This document shows positions 8,000-17,005 of a DNA stretch of 64,000 nt, one piece after another. Source of the stretch: Sphingomonas rhizophila (lineage in GTDB: Bacteria > Pseudomonadota > Alphaproteobacteria > Sphingomonadales > Sphingomonadaceae); NCBI RefSeq assembly GCF_014396585.1, contig NZ_CP060717.1, positions 2,108,001 through 2,172,000 of the forward strand. Direction: 5' to 3'. The first letter of the stretch is position 1, and the number at the start of each line of letters is the position of its first letter. A program made the translations under genes and the position numbers. The notes below the pieces were generated by a model, which did not search any database, was not told the DNA's origin, and saw only the letters and a program-made list of their open reading frames with translations.

Positions 8000-9243
8000 T
8001 CAGGCCGGTGCGGCTGTATCCAGTCGCATCGGCTGCGCCCGGCCGTAGGTCAGCGAGCGCCATAGCCACTCCACCGGTCCGAAGCGAAAATGGGCCAGCC
8101 ACCAACGGCTGTAGGCGATCTGCACCGCGAATATCACCAGCGTGAAAGGGATGGTGAAAATCAGTCCGAACTTCCCGATCAGCCCGAACCCCCAGCCATA
8201 GAACAACACGCTCTGGATGACGGTTTGCATCAGGTAATTGGTGAGGGCCATCTGGCCCGCCGGCGCCGCCCATTCGAGCAGCCCTCCGCGGCCCCTGGCC
8301 CACAGCAAGGCAAACCCGGCGGCATAGCCGATAGCCAACGTCGGCGTGCTGAGAACGTAGAAGACCTCGGTGACGAATTGCAGTCCTTCGTCGCGGCCGC
8401 TGGTCATGGTGAAATAAGCCTTGGCCGCCGCCAGCGGCAGGCCAAGGCCGAGGCCGATGGTCGCCACCTTCTTCAACAGCGGGCGATAGCGGTCGAGGTT
8501 TGAATAGACTGCGTGACGACCGACCCACAGGCCGATCAGGAACATGCCCAGCACCTTGGTGAAACGCATCTGGTAGAAGAGGTCGCCAAGGCGGAAGAAC
8601 GCCTCGGCCCGGTGGACGCGGAGATGGTCGGTCAACGGCGCTTCCGCGAAGAAGGGCATCGGACCTTTGGAGATGTCGAAGCCCATCGACACGATCATCG
8701 ATTCGCCTTGGGCGTAGATCGGGTCGGCCGGCTTGAACCCGCCGAAATGCATCGCCGCCGACCAGGCGATCGGGATCAGCCACATGATGACGGCCCAGCG
8801 AAGCAGCCAGCGGTCGCCGACCTTGCGGAACAGCAGCAGTACCGTTCCCATCAGCGCGTAAAGGGCGACAATGTCCCCCAGCCACAGCAGGAAAATATGT
8901 GCCAATCCGATGAGGAACAGGACGGCGAGACGGCGAAGATAGCGCGGCACGCCTTCCCCGCGTTGTTCCAGCCTATTGAGCTGGATGGCGAAGCCGATCC
9001 CGAACAACAGCGAGAAGATCGAATAGAATTTGCCAACGATCAGCCATTCGATGACGAATTCGGCCAGATCGTTGAGCGCCCCCCAAGCGACGCATCGCGC
9101 TGCGCATCCGTCATGAACGGGAAGCCGATAAACGCGAACATGTTGGCGATAAGAATCCCGGCGAGCGCATAACCGCGCATCGCGTCGAGTAGCGTCGATC
9201 GTTCCCCTGCGACCACTGGTGCCGAACGGATTGCTTGTGCCAT
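8000..9243 (-). CDS. DUF418-family membrane protein, frameshifted
   Basis: Reconstructed as 414 aa. The N-terminal part (9243 to about 9078) reads MAQAIRSAPVVAGERSTLLD and the first helix LAGILIANMFAFIG; the remainder, in the next frame, carries seven or more helices and ends with the DUF418 domain (QMALTNYLMQTVIQS and YSRWWLAHFRFGPVEWLWR). A GGGGGG run near 9080 reads one G short; seven Gs give ...SLGGALNDLAEFVIEWL... without interruption. DUF418 proteins (YeiB-like) are polytopic inner-membrane proteins of unknown or possible acyltransferase-related function. It is convergent with the cyclophilin gene. Confidence 0.86.
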
Positions 9244-9323
9244 GTTCGATTCCCCCTCGCCCTGGCCCGGTTGGAACGGTAGCGGAATTGCCCGATTAAC
9301 GCCACTTCCACGGAGCCGCCGGC

Positions 9324-10079
9324 ATGACCCCCATCACCCTCATCACTGGCGCTTCGGCCGGCCTTGGCGTTGACTTCGCACGGCAGCTGGCCGGGAAGGG
9401 CCGGCGGATCGTCCTGGTGGCCCGGCGGAAGGATCGGCTGCAGGCGCTGGCCAAGGAAATCGGCGATGCGCGTGCGGTCGTAATCGACCTCAGCCAACTT
9501 GGCGCTGCAGGACGGCTCATGGCCGACATCGCCAAACACGGCGAACAGGTCGAGACGCTGATCAACAATGCCGGTTTCGGACTTTGGGGCCGGTTCGAGA
9601 AGCTCGACGCCGCTCGCCAGCGCGAGATGATCGACCTCAACATCGGCGCGCTGACCGAACTTTGCGCGGCGGTGGTGCCGGGGATGATCAGTCGCCGGTC
9701 GGGCGAGATCCTCAACGTCGCGTCGACCGCGGCCTTCCAGCCGGGGCCGGGCATGGCGGTCTATTTCGCGACCAAGGCTTTCGTCCTGTCGTTTACCGAG
9801 GCACTCCACGAAGAAATGGCGCGGCATGGGATCAAGGTCTCGGCCCTGTGCCCCGGTCCGACAGCGACGGAGTTCGGCGAGGTGGCCGGTTTCAAGAGCA
9901 ACGGCGCGGTGTCGACGATGACCGCCGGTTCTGCCGCGGTGGTCGCCGCCGGGCTGAGTGGCCTTGAGCGCAATCGGGCGGTCGTCATTCCCGGAATTGC
10001 GAACAAGTTTGGCGCCCAGGGCCACCGCTTTCTGCCCCGCGCCTGGCTGCGCAGGGTCACGGCGCTCATCAAAGAATGA
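9324..10079 (+). CDS. SDR-family NAD(P)-dependent oxidoreductase
   Basis: A 251-aa classical short-chain dehydrogenase/reductase. It has the Rossmann cofactor motif TGASAGLG near the N-terminus, NNAGFG (about residue 86), the catalytic Ser in NVASTAAF, and the YFATK catalytic Tyr-Lys pair (about 155-159). The basic residues after the second strand (ARRKDR) suggest NADP(H). The substrate cannot be read from the sequence; family members of this DltE/YqjQ-like group act on acyl or carbonyl compounds. The ATG at 9324 lies after a CCGGCATG junction with a weak ribosome site. It stands alone between the divergent DUF418 gene and the candidate sRNA. Confidence 0.92.
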   Translation: MTPITLITGASAGLGVDFARQLAGKGRRIVLVARRKDRLQALAKEIGDARAVVIDLSQLGAAGRLMADIAKHGEQVETLINNAGFGLWGRFEKLDAARQREMIDLNIGALTELCAAVVPGMISRRSGEILNVASTAAFQPGPGMAVYFATKAFVLSFTEALHEEMARHGIKVSALCPGPTATEFGEVAGFKSNGAVSTMTAGSAAVVAAGLSGLERNRAVVIPGIANKFGAQGHRFLPRAWLRRVTALIKE

Positions 10080-10169
10080 TCCGTCACCACCCCGCCGACC
10101 GGCGTTCCCCAAAACTTTTGGAACCGGTTACATTTTGCACTTGCGAAGGAAATGGTGCGGTGCAATAAG

Positions 10170-10236
10170 ATGCGTGCCTTTCGAGGCATCCTCTCCTGAA
10201 AACTTAAGGCCGGGTGGCAACGCCCGGCCTTTTTTT
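10170..10236 (+). ncRNA. Candidate small RNA
   Basis: About 67 bases could form an independent transcript. A hairpin GTGCCT-TTCG-AGGCAT (10174-10189) is followed by a single-stranded pyrimidine stretch CCTCTCCT (10190-10197) that is complementary to Shine-Dalgarno sequences, then by a strong terminator. A possible promoter is TTGCGA (10141) with a 17-base spacer to AATAAG (10164). There is no reading frame. It could instead be the 3' untranslated region of the upstream SDR gene, which ends 90 bases earlier. Confidence 0.35.
10207..10236 (+). terminator. Rho-independent terminator
   Basis: AGGCCGGGTG pairs with CGCCCGGCCT around a GCAA loop, followed by seven Ts. This is the strongest terminator in the window. 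It lies 128 bases after the SDR stop and 106 bases before the CDC48 start. Confidence 0.88.
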
Positions 10237-10341
10237 CCGCCCACTTGCTCCCCAGATTGAACCGCAGCAGGGTTGCGCCGTTCGTTTCTGCGGAGGCGGC
10301 GTGGGGCGTCTTTTTCGCGTTTTTCAGGAGAATTTGTCGCA

Positions 10342-12648
10342 ATGGCCGATGTCGAAACGATGACCCGGCGCTTGCAGGTCGCGAACCTGCCGCCCGCCGA
10401 CAGCGGCCGCGGAGTCGCCCGACTGCCGTTGAAGCTGATGAATGAACTCGGCCTCCAGGAGGGCGACGTTATCGAAATCGTCGGCAAGAGGACGACCGCC
10501 GCCCGGGCGATTCGTCCCTACGGCGATGACGAAGGCCTCAATATTGTTCGCCTGGACGGTCTGCAGCGGGTCAACGCCGGAGTAGGATCGGGCGATTTCG
10601 TCGAGATTAACAAGGTCAACTCAAAGCCGGCAACGAAGGTTGTCTTCGCACCTGCTTCGAACAACGTCCGCCTGCAGGGCTCCTCCGAGGCGCTCCGCCG
10701 CAGCTTCGAGGGGCGGCCTTTCACAGAGGGCGACATCGTGGCCATCGCCGGTCACCAGCGCGTCAACGCCGACATGCCCGAACATATCCGCCAGATGCTG
10801 AATGCGCCGGCCTTCGCCCTGCAGGAAGTGAGGCTGACCGTCGTCTCGACGACCCCGAAGGGCATCGTCCATCTCGATGCGGGGACCAGCGTTGAACTGC
10901 TTCCCGAGTTCACCAAGCGGGATGGCGAGCGCCGGGCCGACGTCACTTATGACGACCTTGGCGGGATGGGCTCGACGATCGACGCCCTGCGCGAAATGGT
11001 CGAGCTGCCGCTGCGCCATCCCGAGCTTTTCCAGCGCCTGGGCGTAGACCCGCCCAAGGGGGTCCTGCTCCACGGCCCGCCCGGGACCGGCAAAACCCGC
11101 CTGGCGCGCGCGGTCGCCAACGAGAGCGAAGCCAACTTCTTCCACATCGCCGGCCCCGAAGTGATGGGCAGTGCATATGGCGAGTCGGAAAAGAAGCTAC
11201 GCGAACTGTTCGAGAAAGCAGCCGCCGCGGCGCCGTCGATCATCTTCATCGACGAAATCGATTCGATCGCCCCGAAGCGTGACCAGGTTTCCGGTGAGGC
11301 GGAAAAGCGGCTCGTCGCACAACTGCTGACGCTGATGGACGGGCTCGAGCCCCGGCAGAACCTCGTCGTCATTGCGGCCACCAATCGGCCCGAGGCGTTG
11401 GACGAGGCGCTTCGTCGGCCGGGACGCTTCGACCGCGAGATCATCATCGGTGTTCCCGACGAGGCCGGCCGGCGTGAGATCTTCGGGATCCACACGCGCG
11501 GGATGCCGTTGGCGCCGAACGTCGATCTCGACGCGCTGGCCCGCCGGACCTACGGCTTCGTCGGGGCCGATATTGCCGCCCTTACCCGCGAAGCTGCGCT
11601 TGAGGCGGTCCGCCGCATCATGCCGAAGATCGACCTTCAGGAGGTTTCCATCCCGCCCGAGGTCCTCGACGCCCTGTCCGTCGAGTCTTCCGATTTCGAC
11701 GATGCGCTGAAGCGGGTGCAGCCGTCGGCCATGCGAGAGGTCATGGTCCAGATGCCCAACATCGGCTGGGACGATATTGGGGGCCTCGACGAAGCCCGCG
11801 ACCGGCTTCGCGAGGGTGTGGAGCTTCCCCTCAAGCACCCCGGCTCGTTCAAGCGGCTGGGCATCCGTCCGGCCAAGGGGTTCCTTCTCTACGGTCCGCC
11901 GGGGACTGGGAAAACGCTGCTGGCAAAGGCCGCGGCGCGGGAAAGCCAGGCTAACTTCATCGCCACGAAATCGAGCGACCTGCTGAGCAAATGGTATGGC
12001 GAGAGCGAACAGCAGATCGCCCGCCTGTTCGCCCGCGCCCGCCAGGTCGCGCCGACCGTCATCTTCATCGACGAGTTGGACAGCCTTGTCCCGGCGCGCG
12101 GCGGAGGCCTCGGCGAGCCGCAGGTGACCGAGAGGGTGGTCAACACCATCCTTGCCGAAATGGACGGGCTGGAGGAATTGCAGAACGTCGTCGTGATCGG
12201 CGCCACCAACCGGCCCAACCTGATCGATCCCGCCTTGCTCCGCCCCGGCCGGTTCGACGAACTAATTTACGTCGGCCCGCCCGACACCGCCGGTCGCCGC
12301 CGGATCCTCGCGATCCACACGGAAGGCATGCCGCTCGCCAAGGATGTCGACCTGCAGCTAATGGCTCGAAACACCGAGCGCTTCACCGGTGCGGACCTTG
12401 AGGATCTGGTGCGTCGTGCCGGCCTGACGGCGCTCCGCCGTGGCCTGGACGAGGCCCAGGTGACCATGTCCGACTTCCAGACGGCGCTTGAGGAAACCCG
12501 CGCGTCGGTCACGGAGGAGATGCTCGACGACTACGCGAAGATACGCGACACGCTAAAATCGGACGCCGTTCGCCCGGTCGGCGGGATCGGGTTTGTCCTG
12601 CCGGGCACGCTTCGACCGCGCGGCGGGAACGAGGGCAAGGGCAGCTAG
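10342..12648 (+). CDS. CDC48/p97-type double AAA+ ATPase
   Basis: A 768-aa bacterial member of the CDC48/VCP/VAT family. Order: N-terminal double-psi beta-barrel and CDC48_2 domain (about 1-185), D1 AAA+ (Walker A GPPGTGKTRLARAVA near 245, Walker B IIFIDEIDSIAPKR), D2 AAA+ (Walker A GPPGTGKTLLAKAAA near 519, Walker B VIFIDELDSLVPAR), each with arginine-finger segments, and a short Gly-rich tail. By homology it is a hexameric unfoldase that extracts or unfolds proteins; the bacterial substrate is unknown. The ATG at 10342 follows CAGGAG and gives MADVETMTRRLQVAN. Its stop overlaps the convergent MFS stop at a CTAG. Confidence 0.94.
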   Translation: MADVETMTRRLQVANLPPADSGRGVARLPLKLMNELGLQEGDVIEIVGKRTTAARAIRPYGDDEGLNIVRLDGLQRVNAGVGSGDFVEINKVNSKPATKVVFAPASNNVRLQGSSEALRRSFEGRPFTEGDIVAIAGHQRVNADMPEHIRQMLNAPAFALQEVRLTVVSTTPKGIVHLDAGTSVELLPEFTKRDGERRADVTYDDLGGMGSTIDALREMVELPLRHPELFQRLGVDPPKGVLLHGPPGTGKTRLARAVANESEANFFHIAGPEVMGSAYGESEKKLRELFEKAAAAAPSIIFIDEIDSIAPKRDQVSGEAEKRLVAQLLTLMDGLEPRQNLVVIAATNRPEALDEALRRPGRFDREIIIGVPDEAGRREIFGIHTRGMPLAPNVDLDALARRTYGFVGADIAALTREAALEAVRRIMPKIDLQEVSIPPEVLDALSVESSDFDDALKRVQPSAMREVMVQMPNIGWDDIGGLDEARDRLREGVELPLKHPGSFKRLGIRPAKGFLLYGPPGTGKTLLAKAAARESQANFIATKSSDLLSKWYGESEQQIARLFARARQVAPTVIFIDELDSLVPARGGGLGEPQVTERVVNTILAEMDGLEELQNVVVIGATNRPNLIDPALLRPGRFDELIYVGPPDTAGRRRILAIHTEGMPLAKDVDLQLMARNTERFTGADLEDLVRRAGLTALRRGLDEAQVTMSDFQTALEETRASVTEEMLDDYAKIRDTLKSDAVRPVGGIGFVLPGTLRPRGGNEGKGS

Positions 12649-13946
12649 GCGAGCGCCCTGCGTCCCCACAGGACGAGCAGCAGCAACAGGGCGGCGCTGA
12701 TCGCGAACGGCCAATTCGGGTCGATCGCGTAAAGCGCCATGCCGATGGTCGGCGCCGCGACGAAGGCGATACCGTTCGCGGAGGTAATCACGCCGGCGAC
12801 GCCGCCCTGCTCCGCCAATGGGACCGCCAGGCTGGCGCCTGCCGTAAAGCCCGGGCGGATGAAGCCGAAGCCGAGACTGGCAATGCCGAAACCGAGGACC
12901 ATCGTGTAAAGGTCCGAACTGACCATCGTGGCGGTCAGGCCGATCGCGGCAACCAGCGACCCCCAAAGGATTAAGGGTCGCGGTTTGAGCAACAGGCGGG
13001 GGATGATGCCCCATTGGGCCGCGAGAGTCGCCGCCGCGCCGGCCATCATCACGATCGCGATCGACTGCTCGGACCCGTGCGGGTCAAGGTGCAGCCGGTC
13101 GATGACGAAGAAGCCGAGGCAGGTCAGCGTCGCCGCCTGGGCATGGCCCGCAACCACCCCGGCGACGATCCACTCCCGGATCCGGCCGTCGCGCCACGAC
13201 AGGGCGCGGACCTTGGGGGCCGTCGCCGCGAGCACGCTGGCGCCCGTCGGCGGACTGGCGATTGACGGGTAACTCATCGCCGCACCATGTCCCGCCCGGC
13301 GGCCATGGCGTGGCCGGGTGTCGTCGGGCAGCCAGCGCAGGATGGCGACAAAAACGACGATCCCGATTAGCGCGAACATGAACAGCGGCCCGGTGAGGCC
13401 AAGCACCGGCAGCACGAACAGTGGCGCCAGCGCCGGACCGACAATCGTGCCAAGGCCGAAGCTGGAGGACAGCGCGGACAAGGCGCTCACCCGTGCCGAT
13501 CGCCGAGTTTTCGAGGCGAGGTAGGCCTGCGTTGCGCTGGGCGTGGCGCATCCCAGCGAGCCATAGATGGCCCGTGCTGCCCCGAACAGCGCGAAGGTCA
13601 CGCCGCCCGCGACCCATCCTTCGAGGCCGGCATGGAGCACCGAGCCACACAGCAACATCGAGACGATGAACCCACCGACGCCGAGCAAGGTCAGGGCTTT
13701 CCGTCCATGACGATCGCTCTGCCGTGCCCAGAACGGCGCCAGCCCGACCCACAACACCGCCGACCAGGTGTAGGCGACCGCCACCCACACATCGGCGATC
13801 CCGATGGCGCGGCCGATCGCCGGCATGACCGATTGCAGCGCGGTGTTGCCGGCGGCGGCGACCAGCATTGCCGCGAACAGCAGCAGGAATTGCGCGGTGG
13901 TCAGCGCGCTGCCTGCAATGCGCGGCGGTGAGGGACGAAGGCGCAT
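12645..13946 (-). CDS. MFS transporter
   Basis: A 433-aa polytopic inner-membrane protein of the major facilitator superfamily with about twelve helices. The loop between helices 2 and 3 carries the MFS signature as FWARQSDRHGRKALTLLG. A larger hydrophilic loop rich in Arg/Pro (about residues 205-260) separates the two six-helix halves. The family resembles multidrug or TetA-type exporters, but the substrate is not evident. The start at 13946 (MRLRPSPPRIAG) avoids a non-hydrophobic extension. It is divergent from the methyltransferase gene and convergent with CDC48, sharing a CTAG double stop. Confidence 0.9.
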   Translation of the reverse strand: MRLRPSPPRIAGSALTTAQFLLLFAAMLVAAAGNTALQSVMPAIGRAIGIADVWVAVAYTWSAVLWVGLAPFWARQSDRHGRKALTLLGVGGFIVSMLLCGSVLHAGLEGWVAGGVTFALFGAARAIYGSLGCATPSATQAYLASKTRRSARVSALSALSSSFGLGTIVGPALAPLFVLPVLGLTGPLFMFALIGIVVFVAILRWLPDDTRPRHGRRAGHGAAMSYPSIASPPTGASVLAATAPKVRALSWRDGRIREWIVAGVVAGHAQAATLTCLGFFVIDRLHLDPHGSEQSIAIVMMAGAAATLAAQWGIIPRLLLKPRPLILWGSLVAAIGLTATMVSSDLYTMVLGFGIASLGFGFIRPGFTAGASLAVPLAEQGGVAGVITSANGIAFVAAPTIGMALYAIDPNWPFAISAALLLLLVLWGRRALA

Positions 13947-14053
13947 TATCAGCCCCTTAAGGGAGCCGAGCCGTGCGCGGAAGCCGACGGAGGCGCTTGC
14001 CAAGCGCCGCGCCATTTGCGAACGCGTGGGGCTTGTCTGCCCGGGAGCCAAAG

Positions 14054-14689
14054 TTGAACGCCACGTCCGCCCGTCATGTGAAGGGCCGAATTCAGCGCCG
14101 TCACGACCGCCGCACTGCCAGCCCCCGCTGGCAGTTCCTGCGCGGTTTCTTCAAGAACCCGGTGATGGTCGGCTCCGTCATCCCCTCCAGCCGGGTGCTG
14201 ATCGACAAGATGCTGAAGCCCGTCGACTGGAAGAACACGAAGCTGTTCGTCGAATATGGACCGGGTGTCGGCACCTTCACCCGTCCGATCCTCGACAAGC
14301 TGGGCCCCGACGCGATGCTGATCGCGATCGACACTAATCCCGACTTCATCGACTTTCTCAGTCACGACATCGATGACCCGCGCTTCGTTGCGGTCCACGG
14401 CTCGGCCGCCGACGTCGAAAAGATTGTCGCCGAGCATGGGTTCGAACACGCCGACTACGTGCTGTCCGGACTGCCCTTCTCCACACTGCCGCCGGGCGTC
14501 GGTGAGGCGATCGGGTCGGCGACTTCCCGGGTGATCCGTACCGGCGGCGCCTTCCTGGTCTATCAGTTCAGCCCCAAGGTGCGCGATTTCATCGCGCCCT
14601 TTTTCGAACGCATCGACCGCGGCTTCGAGTGGATCAACGTTCCGCCGGCGACCCTGTTCTGGGCGTGGCGCGAGGCGCCCGCAGCCTAG
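14054..14689 (+). CDS. Class I SAM-dependent methyltransferase, PmtA-like
   Basis: A 211-aa SAM-dependent methyltransferase. The segment FFKNPVMVGSVIPSSRVL followed by VEYGPGVGTFTRPIL (motif I, SAM binding) and GLPFSTLP (motif IV position) matches the phospholipid N-methyltransferase/rRNA-dimethylase-like group that includes Rhodobacter PmtA. It could convert phosphatidylethanolamine toward phosphatidylcholine, although substrate specificity is inferred. The start is uncertain: TTG at 14054 has a GGGAG site upstream, while ATG at 13973 would add 27 Arg-rich residues and leave only 26 bases to the divergent MFS start. The neighbouring phospholipase-D-family gene may act on the same membrane lipids. 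Confidence 0.82.
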   Translation: MNATSARHVKGRIQRRHDRRTASPRWQFLRGFFKNPVMVGSVIPSSRVLIDKMLKPVDWKNTKLFVEYGPGVGTFTRPILDKLGPDAMLIAIDTNPDFIDFLSHDIDDPRFVAVHGSAADVEKIVAEHGFEHADYVLSGLPFSTLPPGVGEAIGSATSRVIRTGGAFLVYQFSPKVRDFIAPFFERIDRGFEWINVPPATLFWAWREAPAA

Positions 14690-15867
14690 CCGCTGCCGAA
14701 GTTCAGCCGCCGAGTGACGGTGTAATCGCCGGTGGTTACCAGGAAAAAGCTTGCCGCCCATTTGATTCGGCTGGCGAGGGTTCCGCGCTTGCGATGAAGG
14801 TCGGGCGTGATGCGCAGGCTGTCCTGGACCTCGCCTTCGAAATAGTGCCGCATCATCGTCGCGAACTCGGGATCGTCGACCCGGAGCATCATCTCCAGGT
14901 TGAGATAGAGGCTGCGGATGTCGAAGTTTGACGAGCCGATGTGGACGACATCGTCGAGCACGACGAGCTTGGTGTGCAGCTTCGTCGGTCGGTATTCGTA
15001 GATTTCCACTCCCCGCTTCAGCAGGCGGCCGTAAGTGAACCGGGCAGCCGCGATTGTCGCGGTATTGTCGGACTTGGCGGCGGTAATCACCCGCGCACGC
15101 CCGCGCCCGCCAATCCGCGCAATCCGGCGCAGCATGCCGTAGGTCGGCGCGAAATAGGCCGCGATCATCTGGACATCGTTGCTCGACGCAAGATCGCGGC
15201 AGGTGGCGTTCGCCCATGGCGACAGCCGCCGCATCGGCCCGCCGTAGGACCATTGCAGCACGCCTTCGTTCTCGCTGAACTTGTGAATGATGCGGCGGAG
15301 GTCGCGGATCCGAGCGCCCTTCCTGAGCGCCCAGCCCATCAGATCGTCGAAATAGGGTGCCAGCCGCCCGGCCGCCGGTCCATCGACGATCAGGCCAAGG
15401 TCGCGCCACCCGCCCTCTTCCGCTTCCTGGAAATAGTCGTCGGCGATGTTGAAGCCACCGATCAACGCGACAGCTTCATCCGCCAACGCCAGCTTCTGGT
15501 GATTGCGGATCAGATAGCGACGGCCAAGGCTCGGCAGGAAGCGGCAGAAGGTGGCGCCGGCGTCGCCCAACCGCGTGAAATAGTCGTCCGGCGTCTTGGA
15601 GCTGCCGAAGCCGTCGACTAGCAGCGAAACACGCACCCCGCGCTCGATCGCGCGCAACAGCGCCGCCACGACCGCTTCGCCGGACTCGTCGTCAAGGAAG
15701 GTGTAGTAGAGCAGGCGAAGATCGCGCTTCGCGCCGTCGATCAGGGAGAGCAGCGCTTCGAACCGCTCGCGACCGCCGGTCAGCAGGGTCAATGCGTTGC
15801 CATCAACGGTGACGCTCCGCGCGCGGTCGCTGGGAGGCTTCAGCGGGGGCGCGGCGTCGTCATTCAT
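14686..15867 (-). CDS. Phospholipase D-like / cardiolipin synthase-family protein
   Basis: A 393-aa protein with two PLD (HKD) active-site motifs. The first is NHQKLALADEAVALIGGFN (about 145-163) and the second LHTKLVVLDDVVHIGSSNFD (about 290-310). Two such motifs make one active site for phosphatidyl transfer or hydrolysis, as in ClsB/ClsC-type cardiolipin synthases. No strong N-terminal membrane helix is seen, which fits the soluble or peripheral ClsB type. The start at 15867 (MNDDAAPPLKPP) lies just after a GGATGAATG region; an upstream ATG would add twelve residues. Its stop overlaps that of the PmtA-like gene in a CTAG. Confidence 0.88.
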   Translation of the reverse strand: MNDDAAPPLKPPSDRARSVTVDGNALTLLTGGRERFEALLSLIDGAKRDLRLLYYTFLDDESGEAVVAALLRAIERGVRVSLLVDGFGSSKTPDDYFTRLGDAGATFCRFLPSLGRRYLIRNHQKLALADEAVALIGGFNIADDYFQEAEEGGWRDLGLIVDGPAAGRLAPYFDDLMGWALRKGARIRDLRRIIHKFSENEGVLQWSYGGPMRRLSPWANATCRDLASSNDVQMIAAYFAPTYGMLRRIARIGGRGRARVITAAKSDNTATIAAARFTYGRLLKRGVEIYEYRPTKLHTKLVVLDDVVHIGSSNFDIRSLYLNLEMMLRVDDPEFATMMRHYFEGEVQDSLRITPDLHRKRGTLASRIKWAASFFLVTTGDYTVTRRLNFGSG

Positions 15868-15991
15868 CCGGCCCTGTGTGGGGGCGCGGCGCTGCACTGG
15901 CAAGGCGGCAGCGTGATTTCATTGACTCTCAGAGCCCCTGCACCTATCTCGCCCGCTCGCATTAAGCCCTAATAGTTTTCGGAGCGACCCA

Positions 15992-16333
15992 ATGGCGCGC
16001 GTGACGGTCGAAGATTGTGTCGACAAGATTCCCAACCGGTTCGACCTCGTCCTGATGGCGGCGCAGCGTGCCCGCCAGATTTCGGGCGGCGCCGACCTGA
16101 CCATCGATCGTGACCGCGACAAGAACCCGGTCGTGGCGCTTCGCGAGATCGCGGAGACGACGGTGAAGCCGAAGCACCTCGAAGAGGCGATCGTTTCGAA
16201 CCTGCAGCGCGTTCGTGTCGACGAAGAGGACGAAACGGACGAATTGGCGTCGCTGAGCGATTCGGCCGAAGCGCTTCGCCTGACGGCGGCGGCTCCGCCG
16301 CGCCCGAGCCCGAGCGGTGGCGATTACGAATAA
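15992..16333 (+). CDS. rpoZ: RNA polymerase omega subunit
   Basis: A 113-aa omega subunit, which assists assembly of beta-prime into RNA polymerase. The N-terminal 60 residues are diagnostic: [20 protein letters not shown] followed by [12 protein letters not shown] and [11 protein letters not shown]. The acidic C-terminal tail with a Pro-rich end is typical of alphaproteobacterial omega. rpoZ is often next to the (p)ppGpp synthetase gene, and here rsh lies 1.1 kb downstream with a regulator/secreted-protein pair between them. A terminator follows. Confidence 0.97.
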   Translation: MARVTVEDCVDKIPNRFDLVLMAAQRARQISGGADLTIDRDRDKNPVVALREIAETTVKPKHLEEAIVSNLQRVRVDEEDETDELASLSDSAEALRLTAAAPPRPSPSGGDYE

Positions 16334-16357
16334 TCCCGGTCAGCGATGACCAGCGAG

Positions 16358-16384
16358 AGGGCGGTCCTTCGGGGCCGCCCTTTT
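16358..16384 (+). terminator. Rho-independent terminator of rpoZ
   Basis: AGGGCGGTCC and GGGCCGCCCT pair (one G-U) around a TTCG tetraloop, followed by TTTT. It lies 24 bases after the rpoZ stop and just beyond the convergent hxlR stop. Confidence 0.85.
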
Positions 16385-16389
16385 CGTTT

Positions 16390-16878
16390 CTAGCGCTGTT
16401 GCGGGCGGCGGAGCTTTACGCCCTGGCGGTCGACCCACATGAGGTCATGCAGGCTGAGTTCGCGCCCGTCCGCGGCCAGCACGCCGATCTTACGGACCGG
16501 CAAGCCGTCACGCTGGTCGGCGAGGACGATATCGTGGCTGCCACAGCCCCACTCCTCACCCCACTGGCGGAGAGCCAGGACGACCGGAAGCAGGCCCTCG
16601 CCCTTCTTCGAAAGCGAATAGACCACCTTGCGGCGGTCCTCCGGATCCGGCGACCGCTCCAGGATTCCGCCCTCGACCATTCGCGCGAGTCGATTGGACA
16701 GGATGTTGCGGGCAATGCCGAGACCGGCCTGGAACTCCTCGAAATGCTGGAGGCCGTTGAGGGCCCCGCGCAGGATTAGGAAGGCCCATTTCTCACCAAT
16801 AAGCTCAATCGCCTGAGGCAGTGGGCAGCGAAGCGCGGCGGCGCGGAAAGCGTCAATGTCGGGGGATGATGAACTCAC
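16390..16878 (-). CDS. HxlR-family transcriptional regulator
   Basis: A 162-aa winged-helix regulator. The HxlR hallmark is clear: CPLPQAIELIGEKWAFLILR followed by the helix-turn-helix GIARNILSNRLARMVEGGIL and the wing with SLSKKG. The Cys near residue 18 is at the position used for thiol or quinone sensing in some family members; whether it senses anything here is unknown. The C-terminal 50 residues extend beyond the core domain. A perfect inverted repeat upstream (16938-16956) is a likely operator, placed to control both this gene and the divergent secreted-protein gene. Confidence 0.93.
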   Translation of the reverse strand: MSSSSPDIDAFRAAALRCPLPQAIELIGEKWAFLILRGALNGLQHFEEFQAGLGIARNILSNRLARMVEGGILERSPDPEDRRKVVYSLSKKGEGLLPVVLALRQWGEEWGCGSHDIVLADQRDGLPVRKIGVLAADGRELSLHDLMWVDRQGVKLRRPQQR

Positions 16879-16937
16879 GGACTCGAACTCGGCTCCTCTC
16901 TCCGGGCAAGACCATCACACAATCGAAACAAAAATAA

Positions 16938-16956
16938 CAGTTGCGTCTTGCAACTG
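16938..16956. promoter_or_regulatory. Inverted-repeat operator, probably for HxlR regulator
   Basis: CAGTTGC and GCAACTG flank a five-base GTCTT spacer as a perfect inverted repeat in the 127-base divergent intergenic region, about 60 bases from the hxlR start and 50 bases from the start of the secreted protein. Dyads with GTTGC/GCAAC half-sites fit HxlR-type operators. Confidence 0.5.
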
Positions 16957-17005
16957 GCTTTAGCTACTAAGTTTCATCGTAAAACGCAATTTCGGAGCCA
17001 TCCGC

